Below, one piece after another: positions 54,092 to 63,305 of a stretch of DNA of 64,000 nt. The position numbers and the translations under genes were made by a program. Each line of letters starts with the position of its first letter. The first letter of the stretch is position 1. The DNA comes from Bacteroides intestinalis DSM 17393 (lineage in GTDB: Bacteria > Bacteroidota > Bacteroidia > Bacteroidales > Bacteroidaceae), in NCBI RefSeq assembly GCF_000172175.1, contig NZ_ABJL02000002.1, positions 1 through 64,000 of the forward strand. The letters run 5' to 3'. The notes under the pieces are model-generated. The model ran no database searches. It was given only the letters and a program-made list of their open reading frames with translations, and was not told the origin of the DNA.

Positions 54092-54132
54092 CGCCTGAGT
54101 TTTACATTATTAATAACCAAAAACTGAATTAA

Positions 54133-55266
54133 ATGAAGATTAAAACGCTAACCTCGTGTTTCTTTTTGGCATTTGCCATATCTTCTTGTATACAAGACGA
54201 AGCGCTAAATTCAGAAGCAGCCATAGATGGCTGTACAGGTGCGGATGTGCAATTGGCAAACATAAACGCAGATGAAAAAAAAGTCGATGTATATGTGCAC
54301 AAAGGTGCAAACCTTGCAAAACAACAACTAAACTTCGCCTTGCCGGAAGGTGCATCCATCAAACCCAATGATCGCAGAGATGGTGATATAGGAAACATAT
54401 ACAACTTTAGCGAAGGAGATCATTCGCGGTCATTTACGGTGACTTCCGAAGATAATGTTTGGAAACCCGTTTATGAAATAAACGTCCAGCCAACAGAATT
54501 ACCGACTTCCTATCATTTCGAGGAGTTATTAGTTGCCCAAAATACTCCTTATCACATTTTTTACGAATTTGAGTCTAGTACTTCACAAGGGATTTCAAAA
54601 GTATTGCAATGGTCCAGTGGTAATCCCGGTTATAAGCTGACTGGTATGTCTAAACTTCCTACAGACTATCCTACCGTACAAGTCGCAGGAGGATATAAAG
54701 AGAAATGTGTCAAGTTGGAAACTAAAGATACCGGAAGTTTCGGCGCCATGGTAAAGATGTATATTGCTGCCGGTAACTTATTTATCGGAGCTTTTGATCT
54801 TGCCAATGCACTTAAAGATGCTCCTAAAGCTACAACTTTTGGTTTCCAGTTCTACAAACGACCGAAAGCTTTGAAAGGATATTATAAATTTAAAGCAGGA
54901 CCGGTTTATACTGAGAGCGGAGAGCCTCAAACTGGAAAGAAAGATCGATTTGATATCTATGCTGTCATGTATGAAGCCGAAGACAACTCATTTATGTTGG
55001 ATGGAACCAATTCTCTTACTTCGGATAAAGTAGTATCTTTAGCCAGAATTAGTGCAGAAGAAGCATTGGAAACTGATCAATGGACACCGTTCGATCTCCC
55101 TTTCAAAGCTCAGAATGGTAAAGAGATTAGTGAAACGGAACTTCAGAAAGGCAAATATAAACTTGGCATTGTATTCTCTTCAAGTGTAGACGGTGCTTAT
55201 TTCAGAGGTGCCGTAGGCAGCACACTATATATTGATGAAGTAGAACTTATTTGCGAAGAGAACTAA
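54133..55266 (+). CDS. PCMD-domain lipoprotein
   Basis: A 377-residue surface lipoprotein: signal SCFFLAFAISSC with Cys at about residue 19. A small beta domain (about 35-115) resembles DUF5018-type Ig-like modules (FALPEGASIKPND, FTVTSEDNVWKPVYEINVQP). The rest (about 130-377) is the PCMD domain, a jelly-roll-like fold thought to act in carbohydrate binding: FYKRPKALKGYYKFKAGPVY, IYAVMYEAEDN, GSTLYIDEVELICEE. The gene for an outer-membrane barrel follows after 11 bp. The C-terminal half is similar to the protein at 57522-59042. Confidence 0.82.
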   Translation: MKIKTLTSCFFLAFAISSCIQDEALNSEAAIDGCTGADVQLANINADEKKVDVYVHKGANLAKQQLNFALPEGASIKPNDRRDGDIGNIYNFSEGDHSRSFTVTSEDNVWKPVYEINVQPTELPTSYHFEELLVAQNTPYHIFYEFESSTSQGISKVLQWSSGNPGYKLTGMSKLPTDYPTVQVAGGYKEKCVKLETKDTGSFGAMVKMYIAAGNLFIGAFDLANALKDAPKATTFGFQFYKRPKALKGYYKFKAGPVYTESGEPQTGKKDRFDIYAVMYEAEDNSFMLDGTNSLTSDKVVSLARISAEEALETDQWTPFDLPFKAQNGKEISETELQKGKYKLGIVFSSSVDGAYFRGAVGSTLYIDEVELICEEN

Positions 55267-55277
55267 AAAAGATAATC

Positions 55278-56066
55278 ATGAAGAAATACAATATTATTAT
55301 TATCATATTACTGTTAACAGTAGTTGGAGCTACGTCAATAAAAGCTCAGGAAGATAGAACCCATATTCTCGGCCAGTCTTATCTTCGTGGTTGGGAATAT
55401 TCATTAAAGGCAGGATTCAGCATCGGAGGAACCGCTCCTCTACCTTTGCCTGAAGAAATACGCAAGATAGACAGTTATGTTCCCAGTATGGCAATCTCTA
55501 TTGAAGGTAATGCTACCAAATGGCTGGATGAAAAAAAAATATGGGGCTTGACTTTAGGCTTGCGCCTCGAAACTAAAAATATGACTACTGAAGCCACCGT
55601 TAAGAATTATGGTATGAAAATTATCAATACTAACGGTGGTGAATTAGAGGGCTTATGGACGGGAGGTGTAAAGACTAAAGTAAAAAATTCCTATCTTACT
55701 GTTCCCGTTCTTGCTAACTACAAAATAAGCAAACGCTGGAAACTTGTAGCTGGTCCTTATTTCTCCTATTTACTTGAAGGAGATTTCTCCGGTCATGTAT
55801 ATGAGGGGCACCTCCGCACTCCGGACCAAACAGGCTCACGCGTAGACTTTACGGATGAAAGTATTGCTACATATGACTTCTCTGACGATTTGCGCAAATT
55901 CCAATGGGGTATACAATTAGGTGGAGAATGGAGAGCTTTCAAGCATCTGAATGTTTATGCTGATCTTACATGGGGATTAAATGACATCTTTAAAAAGGAC
56001 TTTGACACAATATCATTTGCCATGTATCCTATCTATCTGAATATAGGATTTGGGTATTCGTTCTAA
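55278..56066 (+). CDS. outer-membrane beta-barrel protein
   Basis: A 262-residue protein with signal peptide (IIIIILLLTVVGATSIKAQ). The mature part has alternating strands typical of small porin-like barrels (GWEYSLKAGFSIGGTAPLPL, KIWGLTLGLRLETKN, VAGPYFSYLLEGDFSG, QWGIQLGGEWRAF) and ends in an aromatic residue (IGFGYSF). The ATG at 55278 starts the signal peptide; an in-frame start at 55251 overlaps the previous gene. It probably works with the PCMD lipoprotein upstream. Confidence 0.82.
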   Translation: MKKYNIIIIILLLTVVGATSIKAQEDRTHILGQSYLRGWEYSLKAGFSIGGTAPLPLPEEIRKIDSYVPSMAISIEGNATKWLDEKKIWGLTLGLRLETKNMTTEATVKNYGMKIINTNGGELEGLWTGGVKTKVKNSYLTVPVLANYKISKRWKLVAGPYFSYLLEGDFSGHVYEGHLRTPDQTGSRVDFTDESIATYDFSDDLRKFQWGIQLGGEWRAFKHLNVYADLTWGLNDIFKKDFDTISFAMYPIYLNIGFGYSF

Positions 56067-56193
56067 GATATTATAGTAATAACTCACCCTAAAGCCGTCA
56101 TAGATTCTAAAAATAAAAAAGCTAGAAGTAAACTCGAGGGCACTGAAAAAGTCCTTTCTTTTCAGCACCTCCTTCTGTTGATATGCTAAAATC

Positions 56194-56230
56194 AAGTTCG
56201 CTAAATCTGATAACCGGATTTGGCGAACTT
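56194..56230 (+). terminator. terminator inside the left end of the decayed IS
   Basis: AAGTTCGCTAAATC pairs with GATTTGGCGAACTT (one G-T pair) around 9 nt and is followed by TTTTTT. It reads on the plus strand and would end the PCMD-barrel transcript before it crosses the old transposase. Confidence 0.8.
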
Positions 56231-56327
56231 TTTTCACACTCTACTTAAATGCGACTCTGTATGCTTCCAGAAGTTTTTGTGAGCTTCTTCATAGGACATT
56301 ACACCCCCAACGGGCAAACTTTTTTCC

Positions 56328-57449
56328 TCAGACTAATTTGAAGATTCTCTTGATATTGGTCACAAAAATGGTCAAAGCTCCCTGCATACGCATACAGTCT
56401 AGGCCGTATGAGTCGGCTCTATCACACCCGAACACATTTTTCAATTCTGCATTTTTAGCTTCTATCTTAATATCTGACCCGGGATTTTTCTTTAAACGCC
56501 TCCATTTTATGAAAATCGGTTGGATGTAGTTTTACCACCAGCTCAAAACATTTTTCTTCATTTTGAACAAGAATGATATTATCCTTGCCGGAGTAAGCTG
56601 TATCTCCTATGACACTCTCAACCTCCATGCCGTTGGTACGGCTTTGCTCAATGAGTTCAGGCAACTAGGGGCCGTCACCCTTGTCTCCTGAAGCCACTGT
56701 AGCTGCCGTGATAATACGTTCATCGCTCATGGCGATATGGGTCTTATAACCAAAGAAGGAACTGTCTTCACTTTTATGCTCCATGTTGTCATCCTCGTTC
56801 TTGTCCGGAAAGCTACCCTTTATGGTATCATCGGCATCATAAAGGCTTTTGCATAATTGCCTAGAACGCAACTTAAGTATCTCAACGGGGAATACGGATA
56901 GCTGCGGGAGACTGCATGTGTAGCATCAACGATTATGGTCTTAGATTTGATGATTTCCTTTTCTACGGCAATTGCCAAAGTATTGCCAATAAAGCAGATT
57001 CAGTAAATCTTTGTCTTTCAATCTTAGTTTGCGAAACTTGCACAGCGAACTGGAATCAATTAAATCTAATTCTTCCGGAGCCATGCCAAGGAAATATTTA
57101 AAGGACATGTCGCAACGGGAACGTTCCACAATATCTACATCGGATATATCATAGCCGATCTTCAACAAAAGATACTCGAACATTCTTAAGGGACATTTTG
57201 CCGTACGTCCATTGTTCAGGCAATACTTGTCAATAAATTCTCATGGACAAATGAAAAGTCAATAAGGTCATTTATTCGTCTCAGAAGATTGTCCTGAGAG
57301 ATTATCATATTATCTAAATCTAAGTAATTACTTAATTGGATAGTCTGTTGAGTAGGCAGCATACCAAGAGAATTTACATTGATAAAAATACAAGAAAATC
57401 GGCACATATCCAAGACTGGTAGTGGATATGTGCCGATAAATTTTGTCAT
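56328..57449 (-). pseudogene. transposase remnant with frameshifts and stops
   Basis: Pieces in order on the minus strand: N-terminal part (57449-57216; LSNYLDLDNMIISQDNLLRR), a second part in another frame (57183-56941; SRCDMSFKYFLGMAPEELDL), a frame-shifted stretch with TIIVDATHA, which carries a DDE-type Asp, then 56871-56467 with an internal TAG (FFGYKTHIAMSDERII, ESVIGDTAYSGKDN), and a C-terminal piece in a third frame ending at 56328 (ALTIFVTNIKRIFKLV). The N-terminal InsH-like region indicates the IS5/IS1182 group. It cannot make a functional protein. Confidence 0.88.
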
Positions 57450-57521
57450 TAAGAAGACGAATGGACTATTTCAGTGCCTTCAGTAAACTTCTAGCTTTTT
57501 TTATTTTAGGGGATATATTTA

Positions 57522-59042
57522 TTATTCAGCCGCTACTGATTCTCCAATAACTTCTAATTCATCAAGAATCAAAGTACTACCTCCAGCACCCATGAAACTA
57601 TCACCATCTTTACTTGAAGAACAAACAATAGCCAATTTATAAGATTTGCTTGTCTCATACGCCTTACCTGTTAAAAAGGTGAAAGGAATATCAAAGTAGG
57701 TATATTCTGCTTTCGCTGTACCATCTTCTAATTTAGCAGTTGCCACACGATAATCAGAACTATTAATATCATGACCAGTCAAAATTACTTCTTGACCATC
57801 AGCATCTACAGCTTCATATAATACTGCCTGAATAGCACATTCATCAACTATATCAGTTTTTTCAATTACTTCTTCCGGCTTGGTAGCCTTAGAGCCATCA
57901 ATATATTTCGCACCCGGAGCATATTTATACCATCCTCTGAAATAAACGGGTCGCTTATCATAAGCAATACCAAACTTAGAGCTAGCAATACGATCGCCCG
58001 TATTCAATACAAACTTTCCAGTAAACACTGAACCTGATGTAATAGCAGGAACTAAAGCACTAACTTTGGCGCTAGTATCCATTGTTACCAATTCAATGGC
58101 AAATTCGCCTTCTTTCTTATCATCAGTTTTGAATACAGGCAAATCTGTAATCTGAAACAGTTTAAGGAAAGCAGCTCCTGGTGCACTTGTTGCCAACAAA
58201 TCTGTAGGTTGTGGAGTAACGTATTCATTGGTTAAGAAAGAACCTGCAATTGTTTCCCACTCCTCAAACGAGAACTTTAACTCTGATTGACGTCCAGCCA
58301 CAGAAACTACATATTCACTTATAGTTCCATTTTCTGAAATAACAGTATAAGTTACGGTTTTTCCATTTGAGAAATCTTGTACAACACCACTAACCGGAGT
58401 AACTGTAGCCTTTTCAGATATTGTAAACACAGGTTTTAGAGTTTTCAAATCATCATCAGTAGCTGTATCACTTACTTTAAAAGCAATAGTGCCAGTAGCT
58501 TCATCTATTACAGGTTGCTCTGTCACAAGTTCACTATCAATAGTAAACCCTGTAATTTTTGCCTCTGAACTTTCAGACCCTGTTAATTTAGTACCTTTAT
58601 ATACAACCTTAACTTTCTGGCCTAATTGTAATACATCAATATTCAGATCTGCTTCTACTTTTCCATTATTAATGGTACCAGCTACGTCTACATTACACTT
58701 GCCAATGTCACTTAAATTCAGTTCTTGACTACCTGTAAATGTATAAGAAGTACCATTTTGCTTCAGAACGCATTTTTCCAATTTGATAGTTAGGTTCATT
58801 CCCATGAAACTGAAATCCTTCAATTCCAAACTAACGATATTATTCCCAGCCTTTGCAATTGTAATGTTCTTTGGCATCCCATTTGCAATAGAAGTCCCAT
58901 CTAATTCAATATCTAAAGTACCTTTATAGGTACCTGCCAATTCTTCCTCAATCGGATAAACAGGGTCATCATCATCACTACAAGCAGTGAACAAACTCAT
59001 TGAACAAATCAATGCAAACAAATAAAATAAATTCTTCTTCAT
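57522..59042 (-). CDS. calycin-like/PCMD-domain lipoprotein
   Basis: A 506-residue lipoprotein: signal MKKNLFYLFALICSMSLFTA followed by the Cys and an Asp run. Domain order: calycin-like beta-barrel (about 30-155; LAGTYKGTLDIELDG, FTGSQELNLSDIGKCNVDVA), an Ig-like DUF5018-type module (about 160-255; ITGFTIDSELVTEQPVIDEA), then a C-terminal PCMD domain (VYFRGWYKYAPGAKY, IQAVLYEAVDADGQ, GSTLILDELEVIG). The true start is 59042; the frame runs on to 59078. Its leader and signal peptide are shared with the gene at 59353. Confidence 0.83.
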   Translation of the reverse strand: MKKNLFYLFALICSMSLFTACSDDDDPVYPIEEELAGTYKGTLDIELDGTSIANGMPKNITIAKAGNNIVSLELKDFSFMGMNLTIKLEKCVLKQNGTSYTFTGSQELNLSDIGKCNVDVAGTINNGKVEADLNIDVLQLGQKVKVVYKGTKLTGSESSEAKITGFTIDSELVTEQPVIDEATGTIAFKVSDTATDDDLKTLKPVFTISEKATVTPVSGVVQDFSNGKTVTYTVISENGTISEYVVSVAGRQSELKFSFEEWETIAGSFLTNEYVTPQPTDLLATSAPGAAFLKLFQITDLPVFKTDDKKEGEFAIELVTMDTSAKVSALVPAITSGSVFTGKFVLNTGDRIASSKFGIAYDKRPVYFRGWYKYAPGAKYIDGSKATKPEEVIEKTDIVDECAIQAVLYEAVDADGQEVILTGHDINSSDYRVATAKLEDGTAKAEYTYFDIPFTFLTGKAYETSKSYKLAIVCSSSKDGDSFMGAGGSTLILDELEVIGESVAAE

Positions 59043-59165
59043 AAAATCATCTTGTTTAGTTAATACAAGCCTTCTCATCGAAGGTTACAATGTCCTATTT
59101 TACTTTAATAAAAATTAAGTGTGCAAAGAAACAGCTTTTAAAGTATATAAAAAAGGTCTGTTCTA
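59043..59165 (-). promoter_or_regulatory. conserved leader of lipoprotein gene 57522-59042
   Basis: Shared with 60316-60438: AGACC, a CTTTAAAA stretch, a TTnnTTTG -7-like element (59124-59131), a hairpin with loop CGATG (CCTTC/GAAGG, 59070-59084) and CTAAACAAGA before the ATG. The stem bases differ between the two leaders but both pair. Confidence 0.65.
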
Positions 59166-59352
59166 CGTTTTAATGTTCCATTTTTAATATAAATTTTAAG
59201 TGCTATATGAATAACATAAGAACAGAAGGCTCTTAATTATAAAAAACAATTAAAGGTATCTAATTGTTTTTTCATTTCAAAAGAACTACTTATAAAACAA
59301 AAAAGGAGCTGAATCAAAAGATTCAGCTCCTCCATAATTTATCACTAAGATA

Positions 59353-60315
59353 TTATCTCATTAAGTCCAAACCTAAATTAAAACTTGTTGTTACTGCCCA
59401 ATATCCACCTATCATCTGAATAAACATTCCAGCAGCTTGTGCTTCCTCCGGCACAATTCCACCTTCTACCAATGCATTCCAAAGCAATATTAAATCATTC
59501 ACTGATACAGGATCTCCCCAGCTATCCGTTTCCCCCGTATCACGAAGAGTGAAAAGATTATCAAAGGCACTCTTATCCAAATAAATATAAGTATGACCAT
59601 TATCAGCAGTCTTAATATTCATAGGTATTCCATCTTTAGCCCAACCCAATATCTGACTAATAGTAGCATCTTGTATTCCACTAAGATCAGCATTCAAAAG
59701 TCCACCTAGTAATGCTTTAACAGTAGCTGGATCTCCACTCAACACTTCATCAATAATATCAGCCATACCGCTAGCATCAGCTCCAGTAGCTGCAGTCAAG
59801 ATAGCAGGAATATTCAATTTTACAGTGAATTTTCCATTTCTCTCACTCCAATATGCCAACTCTTTAGGAGAAGTAGTAAAGCCACTTGTAGCAAAATTAG
59901 CTTTTACCTCACTTGTAGTAGGAAAAGCACCTGTAAAAAAGATAGACATTATAGAATTGGGGTCTAGTGCTATTGCCGGACTAGCAACATAATCAGCTAT
60001 AATACTACCACTCTTATCTAAAGTAATTGAATTCAAAGCTTGAGGCAAAATAGAACCTCCAAGATACCGTAATAAAGCTGAAATTAAATTAGGGTAATTA
60101 TCCTCACCAGTAAATTGCCAATCTGTGTACAATGCACTTGTTACAGGCCAATTCTTCATTACCTCTTTTTCTGTCCAGGTATAATCCGTAGCTGTATAAT
60201 CTGCCATTTTATAAGTTCCAGTCCACGGGCTTACTTCATCGTCATCATCGCTACAAGCAGTAAACAAACTCATTGAACAGATCAATGCAAATAAATAAAA
60301 TAAATTCTTCTTCAT
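59353..60315 (-). CDS. DUF4925-type lipoprotein
   Basis: A 320-residue lipoprotein. The signal MKKNLFYLFALICSMSLFTA, Cys and Asp run are the same as in the gene at 57522, but the mature part is different: a calycin-like start (WTGTYKMADYTATDYTW), NSITLDKSGSIIADYV, then a long segment with NIPAILTAATGADASGMADI and MNIKTADNGHTYIYLDKSAF. This fits the DUF4925 family found beside calycin-like proteins in Bacteroides; function unknown. The frame extends to 60423 but the ATG at 60315 starts the signal peptide. Confidence 0.78.
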   Translation of the reverse strand: MKKNLFYLFALICSMSLFTACSDDDDEVSPWTGTYKMADYTATDYTWTEKEVMKNWPVTSALYTDWQFTGEDNYPNLISALLRYLGGSILPQALNSITLDKSGSIIADYVASPAIALDPNSIMSIFFTGAFPTTSEVKANFATSGFTTSPKELAYWSERNGKFTVKLNIPAILTAATGADASGMADIIDEVLSGDPATVKALLGGLLNADLSGIQDATISQILGWAKDGIPMNIKTADNGHTYIYLDKSAFDNLFTLRDTGETDSWGDPVSVNDLILLWNALVEGGIVPEEAQAAGMFIQMIGGYWAVTTSFNLGLDLMR

Positions 60316-60438
60316 ATTTTTCTTGTTTAGTAAATAATAGCTCCCCATCGCTGGGTAGTCATGTCTTTTTAATTGAATAAGATTTCGAAGTGCAAAATAA
60401 CAGTTTTTAAAGATATTACACAAGGTCTATTCTAAAGA
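60316..60438 (-). promoter_or_regulatory. conserved leader of lipoprotein gene 59353-60315
   Basis: Counterpart of 59043-59165. The -7-like element TTATTTTG is at 60393-60400, and TTG lies about 19 bp before it. The hairpin (60341-60358) has stem CCC/GGG with the same CGATG in its loop, followed by the CTAAACAAGA stretch. Confidence 0.65.
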
Positions 60439-60526
60439 TGAGCTGTTCCTTTTTTAAGCATCCAAACTTTAATTATCACCTTTTATAAAAAACGACTTGC
60501 CAATAAAGTGAATTCACAACGCTATT

Positions 60527-60612
60527 AAACACTTGTGGCTGCGTAGGCTCACACTTGTAGGAGTGTGAGCTCTCACTTATGCAAGTGAAGGTCAACGCAG
60601 CCGCAAGTGTTT
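60527..60612. ncRNA. branched 86-nt structured element
   Basis: An outer 18-bp stem (60527-60544 with 60595-60612, one mismatch) encloses two hairpins: CTCACACT/AGTGTGAG (60548-60569) and TCACTT/AAGTGA (60573-60588). The motif CACTTGT recurs. It could be a small RNA, a terminator or a protein-binding repeat; there is no tRNA signature. It lies in a gap of about 460 bp between divergent genes. Confidence 0.5.
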
Positions 60613-60695
60613 TCTCAAGAAGCTATAAAAACATCTCATTCCATAAAAAATATAATATTTCTCCCTCTTCATGAGAAAAATTCATAACTATTTGT

Positions 60696-60703
60696 TATCT
60701 TTA
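60696..60703 (+). promoter_or_regulatory. possible -7 element of aroC
   Basis: TATCTTTA, one mismatch to TAnnTTTG, 73 bp before the aroC ATG. Confidence 0.4.
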
Positions 60704-60776
60704 TGCAACCAAAAGCTTTTATTCAAAGGATTTGGCATGAATAAACCTTATACATAAACCATTAAAGCAAAAGATT

Positions 60777-61853
60777 ATGTTCAACTCATTCGGCAACATT
60801 CTCCGCCTTACCAGCTTTGGGGAGTCACATGGTAAAGGCATCGGAGGCGTCATAGATGGATTTCCCGCGGGCATCCGCATTGACATGGATTTCGTGCAAG
60901 CGGAACTGGACCGTCGTCGTCCCGGACAGTCTCTTATTACTACGGCCCGGAAAGAAGGCGATAAAGTAGAATTCCTTTCAGGTATCTTTGAAGGCAAATC
61001 AACAGGATGTCCCATTGGATTCATTGTGTGGAATGAGAATCAGCATTCCAGTGATTATGATAATATGAAGGAGGTATACCGTCCTTCGCATGCTGACTAT
61101 ACTTATAAGGTGAAATATGGCATCCGTGATTATCGTGGCGGCGGTCGCTCATCAGCACGCGAAACCATTTCGCGCGTAGTGGCAGGTGCCCTTGCCAAAC
61201 AGGCACTCCGTCAACTGGGTGTAAAAATCACAGCATATACCTCGCAGGTAGGACCAATCCGTCTGGAAGAGAATTATACTGCTTATGATCTTGATTTAAT
61301 AGAAACGAATCCAGTACGCTGTCCGGATCCGGTAAAGGCAAAAGAAATGGAGGAACTTATTTTCAAGACCAAAGGAGAAGGTGATACCATTGGCGGCGTA
61401 GTGACCTGTGTCATCAAAGGATGCCCCATCGGATTAGGCCAACCCGTATTCGGTAAGTTACATGCAGCTCTTGCTTCCGGTATGCTCAGCATCAATGCAG
61501 CTAAAGCATTTGAATACGGTGACGGATTTAAAGGTCTGAAACAAAAAGGCTCAGAGCAGAATGATGTATTCTTCAATAACTGCGGACGCATTGAAACGAA
61601 AACCAATCATTCCGGTGGTATCCAAGGCGGTATAAGTAACGGACAGGACATCTTCTTCCGGGTTGCCTTTAAACCGGTAGCTACTGTATTGATGGAGCAA
61701 CATACAGTCAATATAGATGGCGTAGATACAACATTGAAAGCCCGCGGTCGTCATGATCCATGCGTTTTGCCACGCGCAGTGCCTATAGTAGAAGCTATGG
61801 CTGCCTTGACAATACTGGATTTTTATCTGATTGACCGTACTACACAGTTATAA
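60777..61853 (+). CDS. aroC: chorismate synthase
   Basis: A 358-residue FMN-dependent enzyme, last step of the shikimate pathway (EPSP to chorismate). Motifs: GESHGKGIGGVIDGFPAGI, RRPGQS, the SADYTY-like HADYTYKVKYGIRDYRGGGR, and near the C-terminus GGIQGGISNGQDIFFRVAFKP and RHDPCVLPRAVPIVEAMAAL. Full length. A hairpin repeat starts 3 bp past the stop. Confidence 0.97.
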   Translation: MFNSFGNILRLTSFGESHGKGIGGVIDGFPAGIRIDMDFVQAELDRRRPGQSLITTARKEGDKVEFLSGIFEGKSTGCPIGFIVWNENQHSSDYDNMKEVYRPSHADYTYKVKYGIRDYRGGGRSSARETISRVVAGALAKQALRQLGVKITAYTSQVGPIRLEENYTAYDLDLIETNPVRCPDPVKAKEMEELIFKTKGEGDTIGGVVTCVIKGCPIGLGQPVFGKLHAALASGMLSINAAKAFEYGDGFKGLKQKGSEQNDVFFNNCGRIETKTNHSGGIQGGISNGQDIFFRVAFKPVATVLMEQHTVNIDGVDTTLKARGRHDPCVLPRAVPIVEAMAALTILDFYLIDRTTQL

Positions 61854-61855
61854 GA

Positions 61856-61937
61856 ATGATAAAGTGGTAAAGTGATAGGATGATAAAGTGACATCACCCT
61901 ATCATCTTATCATTTTATCACCCTATCACCTTATCAT
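61856..61937 (+). terminator. octamer-repeat long hairpin after aroC
   Basis: Both arms consist of octamers such as ATGATAAG, GTGATAGG and GTGATAAA, in opposite orientation, giving a stem of about 35 bp with mismatches and a short centre near ACATC. It resembles copies A and B at 15226 and 51786 but lacks their central part. It fills most of the gap between aroC and the dipeptidase gene. Confidence 0.7.
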
Positions 61938-61949
61938 ATATATATATTT

Positions 61950-63305
61950 ATGAACGAAATACAGAAATACATCTCAGAGAATGAATCGAAGATGCTGGAA
62001 GACTTGTTCAGCCTCATCCGTATCCCAAGTATCAGTGCAAAACCTGAACATCATGACGACATGTTGGCTTGTGCAGAGCGCTGGGCACAACTATTGCTTG
62101 AAGCAGGTGCAGACGAAGCACTGGTAATGCCATCGAAAGGCAATCCGATTGTTTTCGGGCAAAAGATAGTAGACCCGGCAGCAAAGACAGTTTTGGTATA
62201 TGCACATTATGATGTAATGCCGGCAGAACCGTTGGAGCTATGGAAAAGCAACCCCTTTGAACCGGAAATCCGCGATGGGCACATTTGGGCCCGTGGTGCC
62301 GATGACGACAAAGGACAATCATTTATACAAGTAAAGGCATTCGAATATCTGGTGAAACATGGCATGCTTAAGAACAATGTCAAATTCATCTTTGAGGGTG
62401 AAGAAGAAATCGGTTCACCCAGTCTGGAAGCTTTCTGTGAGGAGCATAAAGAATTATTAAAAGCAGATATTATTCTGGTATCGGATACCAGTATGTTGGG
62501 TGCCGACCTGCCCTCACTGACTACTGGTCTTCGCGGACTGGCATACTGGGAAATTGAAGTAACCGGCCCTAACCGTGACTTACACTCTGGACATTTCGGA
62601 GGTGCCGTTGCCAATCCCATTAATGTATTATGTGGAATGATTGCCAAAGTAGTAGATGCCGATGGACGTATCACAGTGCCCGGTTTCTACGATGATGTAG
62701 AAGAAGTTCCACAGGCGGAACGTGACATGATCACCCATATTCCTTTCGATGAAGAAAAATATAAGGCAGCCATTGGCGTAAAAGAGCTATCCGGAGAAAA
62801 AGGATACAGCACTCTGGAGCGTAACAGTTGCCGTCCCTCTTTCGACGTTTGTGGCATTTGGGGCGGATATACCGGCGAAGGTTCCAAGACTGTGCTTCCC
62901 TCAAAAGCTACAGCCAAAGTTTCTTGTCGCCTGGTTCCCCATCAGGATCATCACAAGATTTCCCAAATGTTTGCAGATTATATCCTAAGCATCGCTCCGG
63001 ATACCGTACAGGTAAAAGTGACACCCATGCATGGAGGACAGGGCTATGTATGCCCAATTAGCCTTCCAGCCTATCAGGCTGCCGAGAAAGGTTTTGAAAA
63101 AGCATTCGGAAAGAAACCACTTGCAGTACGCCGGGGAGGAAGTATTCCTATCATCTCCACATTCGAGCAAGTACTTGGAATCAAGACTGTACTTATGGGA
63201 TTCGGACTGGAATCAAATGCTATCCATTCACCGAATGAGAACTTTCCATTGGATATTTTCCGAAAAGGAATCGAAGCAGTCGTTGAATTCCATTTAAGGT
63301 ATTAG
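61950..63305 (+). CDS. M20-family dipeptidase
   Basis: A 451-residue cytoplasmic metallopeptidase. Metal-site motifs: VYAHYDVMPAEP, ARGADDDKGQ, FEGEEEIGSPSL with the catalytic Glu, VSDTSM, and the late His in ESNAIHSPNENF. A dimerisation domain is inserted at about residues 200-370 (GPNRDLHSGHFGGAV). The ordering fits the M20 dipeptidase/carnosinase-like group; substrate not known. Confidence 0.92.
   Translation: MNEIQKYISENESKMLEDLFSLIRIPSISAKPEHHDDMLACAERWAQLLLEAGADEALVMPSKGNPIVFGQKIVDPAAKTVLVYAHYDVMPAEPLELWKSNPFEPEIRDGHIWARGADDDKGQSFIQVKAFEYLVKHGMLKNNVKFIFEGEEEIGSPSLEAFCEEHKELLKADIILVSDTSMLGADLPSLTTGLRGLAYWEIEVTGPNRDLHSGHFGGAVANPINVLCGMIAKVVDADGRITVPGFYDDVEEVPQAERDMITHIPFDEEKYKAAIGVKELSGEKGYSTLERNSCRPSFDVCGIWGGYTGEGSKTVLPSKATAKVSCRLVPHQDHHKISQMFADYILSIAPDTVQVKVTPMHGGQGYVCPISLPAYQAAEKGFEKAFGKKPLAVRRGGSIPIISTFEQVLGIKTVLMGFGLESNAIHSPNENFPLDIFRKGIEAVVEFHLRY

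Larger units (their letters stand above)
56107..57509 (-). mobile_element. decayed IS1182-like element with recognisable inverted repeats
   Basis: The ends (56107-56163 and 57453-57509) are inverted repeats of about 55 bp with a few mismatches, sharing GCTAGAAGT, GGCACTGAAA and AGTCC. Between them is a transposase gene broken by frameshifts and stops. This family differs from the full IS at 10170. It lies between the barrel gene and a PCMD lipoprotein gene whose stop is 13 bp past the element. Confidence 0.85.

Noticed and set aside
60527..60612. A tRNA gene in the branched element
   Set aside because: The fold has two inner arms but no T-loop or anticodon-loop consensus, and the closing stem is 18 bp instead of 7.
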